This document shows positions 58,969 to 64,000 of a stretch of DNA of 64,000 bases, in pieces. The translations under genes were made by a program, and so were the position numbers. The notes beneath the pieces were generated by a model. That model was given only the letters and a program-made list of their open reading frames with translations. It had not been told where the DNA came from and did not search any database. The first letter of the stretch is position 1, and each line of letters opens with the position of its first letter. Source of the stretch: Doryteuthis pealeii (taxonomy: Eukaryota > Mollusca > Cephalopoda > Myopsida > Loliginidae); the NCBI GenBank assembly GCA_023376005.1, contig CM042150.1:76398188-76462187 (forward strand), in the 5' to 3' direction.

Positions 58969-59732
58969 AAATGCAAATATATCCTTTATTTAGCCTAAAT
59001 TTTCCAATGATCAGGAAAAATGTCATTGGAAAAGTAGCACTTGAAAGTTTTCAGAAAGGTTAGGATCATTGAAAGATATCACAAACTGCAAAAACACTTA
59101 GAGACTCAAGAAATTCATTATGAACTCCAAATTGATTAAAAAAGGAAAATACTTTTGATACATGATATATAGAAATGATTTAAGAAACAAAAGTAAAGAA
59201 ACAACAATGCAGAGATCATAAAAGTTTTGGCAATAAAGATAAAGATAAAAAATAATGCTAGAAATAATGAAAATAATATATGATAATAGAAACTTTGTTA
59301 TTTAGAGATAAAAAAAGAGAATGAAGGTGATGAGATCATTGCTAATGATTGATGCATTTGAAGATTGCCCTAGAGATAATTAGATAAATGACTTAATGGT
59401 TCAGTCTTCAGTGAACTATCATTAAATGAAATTTTTCTCAGCTTTGAATTTTTCATTTAATTGTTTACAATAATGACACATACACTGTCTGTCTGAATAA
59501 ATCTATCTTTGTCTCAATACTGTCTATTCTAAAATGATTCTCTGTATTTATTTTCTCTCAACATGCCAATCAGCAATTCTTTTCATTATTCAGTTTATCT
59601 ATCGATCTATCTGATGACTCTTTCAAAAGGAGTGCAACTATCATGACAACTTTTTTTAACTTCTATTTTAACTTCTTTGTAGCCTTTAAATAAATAATAA
59701 TACATAACATACTCTACAATATATATATATAT
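58969..59732. other. AT-rich DNA, no gene recognised
   Basis: A-rich with no frame or repeat family recognised. Confidence 0.5.
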
Positions 59733-60028
59733 CTCATATGGTAGAGACATCTCAGTATCATTGACAGGTTAATTTCATAGGAATTTCTCCGTGCTGTATC
59801 GTGGATGAAGCAGTATAGTTTCTGACTATCCTGCTGAAGTCCCGGTTTCGATTTCTGTCGGAGGGAAATCGTTAGTATATATTGCTGATGAGACTTAATA
59901 AAGTTAAAACAGTATGTATGATATTCTACACACTGAGTAATTCTTTACTTGTCATTATTATCTTCTATAATTATCGAATTTTATGCGATATGCACATTGT
60001 AATTGCCTTCAAGCAAAAATATAAATAT
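59733..60028 (+). mobile_element. Hammerhead-bearing tRNA-like SINE, copy 2 (ribozyme dead)
   Basis: Co-linear with 63376-63702: 'atggtagagacat...agtatcattgacaggttaat', then the B-box hairpin region identical at 59843-59870, then the hammerhead at 59879-59924, then 'ttatcgaattttatgcgata' and 'tgccttcaagcaaaaatat', ending in (TA)n at 60029. The hammerhead keeps CTGATGA (59885-59891), stem II (GACTT/AAGTT), stem III (CA/TG), UA cleavage dinucleotide (59917-59918) and stem I (ATATTG 59879-59884 with TGATAT 59919-59924). GAAA has become AAAA, so the catalytic G12 is lost and self-cleavage is not expected. Confidence 0.7.
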
Positions 60029-60068
60029 TAATATATATATATATATATATATAATATATATATATATA
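60029..60068. repeat. (TA)n microsatellite
   Basis: TA units with one slip, forming the tail of the hammerhead element. Confidence 0.95.
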
Positions 60069-60200
60069 CCTAGACATGAACAAACCAGTATTGGCCGACC
60101 AGCAAAAACCTACATCAATCAGCTCTTTGTGGATTCTGGATGCTATGTGAGAGACCTGCCAGGGGTGATGACTGATAAGCACAGGTGATAACAATGTGAG
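60069..60200 (+). pseudogene. LINE 3' end relic (short)
   Basis: The frame encodes 'IGRPAKTYINQLFVDSGC' and 'RDLPGVMTDKHR', equal to the last ~40 residues of the LINE at 52484-52596. The rest is lost at the TA tract. Confidence 0.7.
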
Positions 60201-60325
60201 ATCATGTTTTGTAGCTGTAAACTTGCTCTATTCAAGATGATGTTCCTTGTATTGGTTGAAGTTTCCATGTTATTATATAGTAATTATTTTGAAGCACCTA
60301 TCATATCTATTCATGTCTCTCTCTC

Positions 60326-60370
<45 letters not shown>
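60326..60370. repeat. (TA)n microsatellite
   Basis: About 20 TA units. Confidence 0.95.
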
Positions 60371-60375
<5 letters not shown>

Positions 60376-60460
60376 TGAGAGAAATTCACTTGTATAAGTT
60401 GTATTTTCTATGGAAATATATAGGAGGCAATAATTTTGAAGCCCTCCTAATCTCTTTTTC

Positions 60461-60508
<48 letters not shown>

Positions 60509-60510
60509 TA
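60461..60510. repeat. (TG)n-(TA)n compound microsatellite
   Basis: About 9 TG units then about 12 TA units. Confidence 0.95.
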
Positions 60511-60917
60511 AAGAGAAAGAGAAAATGAGTTTAGAGAAGTTTGTTTTAAATAAATGAATTGATTGTAAGAGTACTTAAGCTGCTAAGTGATTAGAGTTAA
60601 GATTATGTTGAAGGTAAATTGAATTTCTATAATTTTATTGTCTTTAATGTAAGCATTAAAATCTATAGAATTACGATGACTACAAATTGTGATAAAAAAA
60701 CTGCTGACCTTTCACATTTTTTGATTTGAAATTTCTTAATTCAAATGAAGATGTTTACTCAGATGTATAATCTATTAATAATGGAGATTCGCTTCTGGTT
60801 TTTGTCTGTGACAAAAATTACATCACTGCTTACGTCACATTACCCAACATCATCATAACATAGAATGAATACACTCAATATTTGAACATGCAACATTAGA
60901 CAGTCCTCATTGTTTTT

Positions 60918-61185
60918 TAAAACAAGTTTTAATAAATACATGACTGGTATTATATATCTATATAGAGTTTGTTTTATTTTAATACATATTCAAAGTTTAC
61001 ATTTCAAATTGTTTTATCTTTTAATCCTTTACTGAATTTGATGATTTTACTTACTTAGGGTACAAACTCGCTGACATTGAATTTTTTACTCCCACCCCTC
61101 AGGCAATATGTTTCAAAAATCTATTTTTACATCGCCCGGAGGTCGTTTTTTATTTTGTACTAGTTTATATAATAAAGTGATCATG
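60918..61185 (+). repeat. Dispersed repeat family D, copy 2
   Basis: See 44994-45300 for the shared phrases. Here the repeat runs into an open frame (61108) that leads into a mariner relic. Confidence 0.65.
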
Positions 61186-61281
61186 TTTAGACATTTAGAT
61201 TCATATAGATGTCTTAGTGGTAATTTGAAAACAAAAGATGGAGCTAGTTTTGATGCATTTTGTACAGCAGCTTTTGGCAAA

Positions 61282-61545
61282 ATTGTACAGGTACAACATC
61301 CTCTCTACACATTAGAAATATTTCCTTGTAACTTTTTCTTGTTACCAGAACTGAAAATTCATCTCAAGGGTGAAAGATTCTTCAAACTTGGTGAAGATAT
61401 TAAAAGGAATATGACAGCATGAATTTGCCTCATATCAAAAGAGAACTTTCAAAGATGCTTTGACCAAAGGAAAATGTTGAGTGTGTTGAATGCCCAAGGA
61501 GATTATTTTGAAAAAAATGAACATTTCATTTATTGTTCATTTGTT
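61282..61545 (+). pseudogene. Mariner transposase, C-terminal relic
   Basis: The frame that opens at 61108 becomes mariner-like at about residue 60: 'VQHPLYTLEIFPCNFFLLPE' then 'LKIHLKGERF'. It matches the family block around 'PYSPDLAPxDYxLFPxLK'. The third catalytic acidic residue (D of 'APxD') is N75 here (codon AAC, 61330-61332), so the active site is broken. After one stop (61420-61422) the same frame continues 'ISKENFQRCFDQRK' and 'LNAQGDYFEKNE', the usual mariner C-terminus. The first 59 codons (61108-61284) do not resemble transposase. Confidence 0.75.
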
Positions 61546-61636
61546 GGATATTGATTAAGAGGAGACTTTTATACTTGTTTCCATTGTATTAGTGAGTGGG
61601 CAGAAATTGGTTTGTGTTGAGAATTTTGTGATATAA

Positions 61637-61995
61637 GGTGTGTGCTAAAAGCCCACTTCTACTTATAGACTCGCCGAGAACCATGTGACCAACCTATTGG
61701 CCAGGCACTGCCAGTGCTCTGCTCTTGATATTGTTATTTATGCCGGCTGTTCTGGTCATACCTACGCACAATGCTTTGAACCTTCGTGGACGACGGAAAA
61801 TAAGATTATATCACTGGACCTTTGACACTACATAGAAATCCATAACTCAGGACTTATTCACTTACCAAAGGATTCTATAGCTCAGGACTTACTTGCTTTA
61901 AGTCCTTTTCAACTGGCCAAGGATGGCGGTCAGAAACTTAACAGTTTGGGGTTAACATAAGGAAATAAAAGATCCGGGCTTCGTGGACACAATGT
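61637..61995 (+). other. GC-richer block, unclassified element-like
   Basis: This block has clearly higher GC than its surroundings. It contains an imperfect internal repeat ('aactcaggacttattcactt' / 'agctcaggacttacttgctt') and a poly(A)-like 'aataaaa' (about 61964) followed by 'gatccgggcttcgtggac'. It begins TG and ends CA, which would suit a solo LTR, but no target duplication or relative was found in the window. A non-coding exon is an alternative. Confidence 0.3.
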
Positions 61996-62362
61996 GGGTG
62001 GCCAAACCAGAAAGAAAGGCATGGTTATGTAGGCTTATTTTTATGAACATAGTGCTAGGGGAGGTGCAACTGCAAAAATTTGATTAGGCATTTTGCTGCA
62101 AGTTGCACAACCATGCAAATTTTCATAGTCACCATCTGGAAGAGTCATGATCATATGAAGTTGCATGGGTGTCCAGGATGCTATTTAACTAGTCTGAATT
62201 TTGATCAAGGCAGAATCAGGCTAAAGATTCAGCCAAAGATAACTCCTAACATTTTATTATAAAGAAAGAGATGGAAGAAAAAGGACATGTTAAACAGAAA
62301 ATAGTATAACAAGAAAAAAAGAAAGAAAGAGAGTAGGGAAAAGAGAGAGAGAGGTGAGCGCC

Positions 62363-62395
<33 letters not shown>

Positions 62396-62949
62396 AATCC
62401 TAACTTTTTTGACTCTACCTTAATCATCAATATTTGAGGAGTAAACATATAAAACTATATCTTTATATATGTGTTTGTTGTCCTTTGTCAAAGTCCAGCT
62501 GCAGGATATAAAACATTTCCCTCTTGCTAAATACAGCTTCAGACACAGTACTTTTCCAACATGCCTTGTAAATACTCAAAATTGGAAGAGAGATTTTTAT
62601 GTATCTCTTATATAAATGTTGTATCATACACTTCATTTTCTAAGCATTTTCTCTTGAAATTTTTGTATTTTGATTTCATTTCTTTTTACACTGTGAATAG
62701 CACTTCAACTTTTAAATTAAAGACTCTCTAAAAGAAAAAGAAAGAAAAGAAAATAATGTCTATTTTGATTAAGTGCCTCATCAAGTCAATATTCTTTATT
62801 CCTGTTTAACCATCATTAAGAAGATATCTTCGGCTGTGCTAAGTAGATTTAAAAAGAAATTTTAAGCTTGTTGCTCAAGGATGATCTTATTCTTTTGTCC
62901 TCTGAGATATTTCCCAGTATCTCGTTAATATATCTCAACTGAAGATGTA
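61996..62949. other. No recognised gene; purine tract and (GT)n
   Basis: An A/G-rich tract (about 62262-62355) precedes (GT)n at 62364-62393. The open frame 62080-62262 has no known motif. Confidence 0.5.
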
Positions 62950-63182
62950 TATTGGAATTGTTATCATCATAGGAAATGAACTTGTCAACCTGAGTTCAAA
63001 TCCTGCATGAGGCTAATAGCATTTGGAAAGGTATGCATCCAACTATTTTCCCTACATGTGTGTAGGCCAGACTGTGCTCTTTAATCTTGTTTAGGCAACC
63101 AGTCTAGATGAACAAAAACTGAATTTGAACTGCTTAGAAATTTGACCTTGTGTCACATCCTGCTCATGCAGAGGCTTTGGTA
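62950..63182 (+). mobile_element. SINE-2, near full length
   Basis: Head 'ttgttatcatcataggaaat', B box 'gagttcaaatcctgcatgag', body 'aggcaaccagtctagatgaa', 3' end 'ttgaccttgtgtcacatcct' and 'gcagaggctttgg'. It ends where the 79-bp repeat of the hammerhead element begins. Confidence 0.75.
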
Positions 63183-63261
63183 CTTGTCAAGTTCATTTTC
63201 TATAAGAAATAGTATCGAATTTTATGCGATACATGCGTTGTAAGTGCCTTCAAGTAAAAAT
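63183..63261 (+). repeat. 79-bp direct repeat, copy 1 (hammerhead element 3' end)
   Basis: Identical but for one base to 63621-63699 ('caagttcattttctataaga' to 'gtgccttcaagtaaaaat'). It is therefore the 3' end of another unit of the same element lying 438 bp upstream in direct orientation. Confidence 0.9.
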
Positions 63262-63540
63262 GTAATATATACTTTATTCAGCAACGTTTCTAAATAAACA
63301 AACATCCAAAAATCTTATTCACTTCGCCGAAGGGCATACGGTCTGTTTGTTGTTATTATTCTCTCAATAACGCCCCCTTACCTATTATGGTAGAAGCGTG
63401 TAGTATCATTTGACAAGCTTAATTTCGCTAGGATGGTCAGCTGTGTACTGTGGCCGAGGCGATAAAAGTGTTTCACTAGTGTTTCACTGTGTCTGCTGAA
63501 GTCCCGGTTTCGATTTCTGTCGGAGGGAAATCGTTAGTAT

Positions 63541-63586
63541 ATGCCGCTGATGAAACTTAATAAAGTCGAAACAGTCTGTACGGTAT
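63541..63586 (+). ncRNA. Type I hammerhead ribozyme, complete core, minimal stem III
   Basis: Stem I ATGCCG (63541-63546) pairs with CGGTAT (63581-63586), including one G-U. The core CTGATGA is 63547-63553. Stem II ACTT (63555-63558) pairs with AAGT (63563-63566) around AATA, with an A-C mismatch at the base. GAAA is 63568-63571. Stem III is CA (63572-63573) with TG (63577-63578) around a 3-nt loop, followed by UA (63579-63580), with cleavage expected after A63580. All conserved catalytic bases are present. Copy 2 has G-U where this copy has A-C at the base of stem II, which points to an ancestral canonical G-C. Activity was not tested; the mismatch next to the core and short stem I could weaken it. 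Confidence 0.75.
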
Positions 63587-63620
63587 TCTACACATCGAGC
63601 CATCCTTTGCTGGGATTACA

Positions 63621-63698
63621 CTTATCAAGTTCATTTTCTATAAGAAATAGTATCGAATTTTATGCGATACATGCGTTGTAAGTGCCTTCAAGTAAAAA

Positions 63699-63699
<1 letters not shown>
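63621..63699 (+). repeat. 79-bp direct repeat, copy 2
   Basis: The 3' part of the hammerhead element, matching 63183-63261. It contains GTATCG and CGATAC, which can form a 6-bp hairpin. Confidence 0.9.

Positions 63700-63738
<39 letters not shown>
63700..63738. repeat. (TA)n tail
   Basis: About 18 TA units at the 3' end of the hammerhead element, as in copy 2. Confidence 0.95.
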
Positions 63739-63741
<3 letters not shown>

Positions 63742-63819
63742 AACTTGTAGTCTTTTTGGTTGCATAGATTGCCAGAAAGTAGCCAAAGTTACTGCTAATC
63801 TGCAGTAAGTGTCCATTTC

Positions 63820-64000
63820 TAGTTTGAAATCAGATTGTTCCCTTTTTTAAGTTAATTGTCAACTAAGACTAGATTGTCTACTTTGCCCAGTTATTACCAA
63901 AAGGGGAAATTAGATTCATGCCTTTCCCTCTGGCATTAGTTCATATGAACATAAGCAGCCTCGGACAACAATCAAACTCTATTCACTGTCTGGAAAATGC
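63820..64000 (-). mobile_element. SINE-2, runs off the window end
   Basis: In reverse orientation: 'agtttgaaatcagattgttc', 'aattgtcaactaagactaga', 'tcatgcctttccctctggca' and the head side 'gcagcctcggacaacaatca'. It is diverged and its 5' end lies beyond 64000. Confidence 0.6.

Larger units (their letters stand above)
63376..63699 (+). mobile_element. Hammerhead-bearing tRNA-like SINE, copy 1
   Basis: The upstream part aligns with copy 2 from 'atggtagaagcg' (63389). A tRNA-like head follows: A box TGGCCGAGGCG (63451-63461, like tRNA-Ser/Leu) and B box GGTTTCGATTTC (63506-63517, one extra T against GGTTCGANNCC). An 11-bp tandem duplication AGTGTTTCACT (63467-63477, 63478-63488) lies in the anticodon-arm region. 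CGATTTC (63511-63517) and GAAATCG (63527-63533) form a 7-bp hairpin. The hammerhead follows at 63541-63586, then the 79-bp 3' part and a (TA)n tail. No coding capacity, so it must depend on machinery supplied by other elements if it ever moved. Confidence 0.7.

Overview
This is an AT-rich animal nuclear segment in which I recognise no host gene. It holds no convincing host exon series, no rRNA gene and no intact open reading frame of a known family. Nearly all long open frames are translated (TA)n tracts or relics of mobile elements. Two tRNA-derived SINE families, many long (TA)n arrays, decayed LINE, Penelope-like and mariner relics and low GC resemble the genomes of coleoid cephalopods, probably an octopus. 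That assignment is inference from repeat style and was not tested by search. The window could be an intron or intergenic DNA.

Layout. About 1-20 kb: AT-rich unique-looking DNA with scattered copies of SINE-2 (tRNA-like head with a GTAATGGTTATC A-box region), one SINE-1 copy (5178-5410), a minus-strand hammerhead-like terminus of a Penelope-like element (near 4610-4650) and several hairpins. About 20-36 kb: more SINE-1 and SINE-2, the 3' end of a Penelope-like element (25897-26015) and a fold-back element (29561-29760). About 36-41 kb: a dense repeat cluster of SINE-1, SINE-2, a third repeat called family C here, an LTR-like GC-richer block and a decayed LINE piece. About 41-49 kb: a Penelope-type reverse transcriptase relic (43548-43877), a mariner transposase relic (46498-46627) and a LINE 3' end (48940-49643). 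About 51-53 kb: the second copy of an ~0.9 kb duplication whose first copy is at 36969-37860, followed directly by another LINE 3' end that is split by a ~490 bp insert. About 55-64 kb: very dense (TA)n arrays, a Ty3-like gag relic, a second fold-back element, a second mariner relic and two copies of an unusual short element.

The best find is that short element, at 63354-63699 and 59733-60028. It joins a tRNA-like, Pol III promoter-like head to a complete type I hammerhead ribozyme fold with a 2-bp stem III, and ends in (TA)n. The copy at 63541-63586 keeps the whole catalytic core; the copy at 59879-59924 keeps the helices, with paired base changes in stem I, but has lost the catalytic G12. 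Hammerheads in SINE-like or Penelope-like elements are known from schistosomes and other animals, so the motif class is not new; this family and its arrangement may be.

There is no operon or pathway here. The elements relate as parasites: SINEs that depend on LINE machinery, (TA)n tracts at or next to element ends, and nested insertions.
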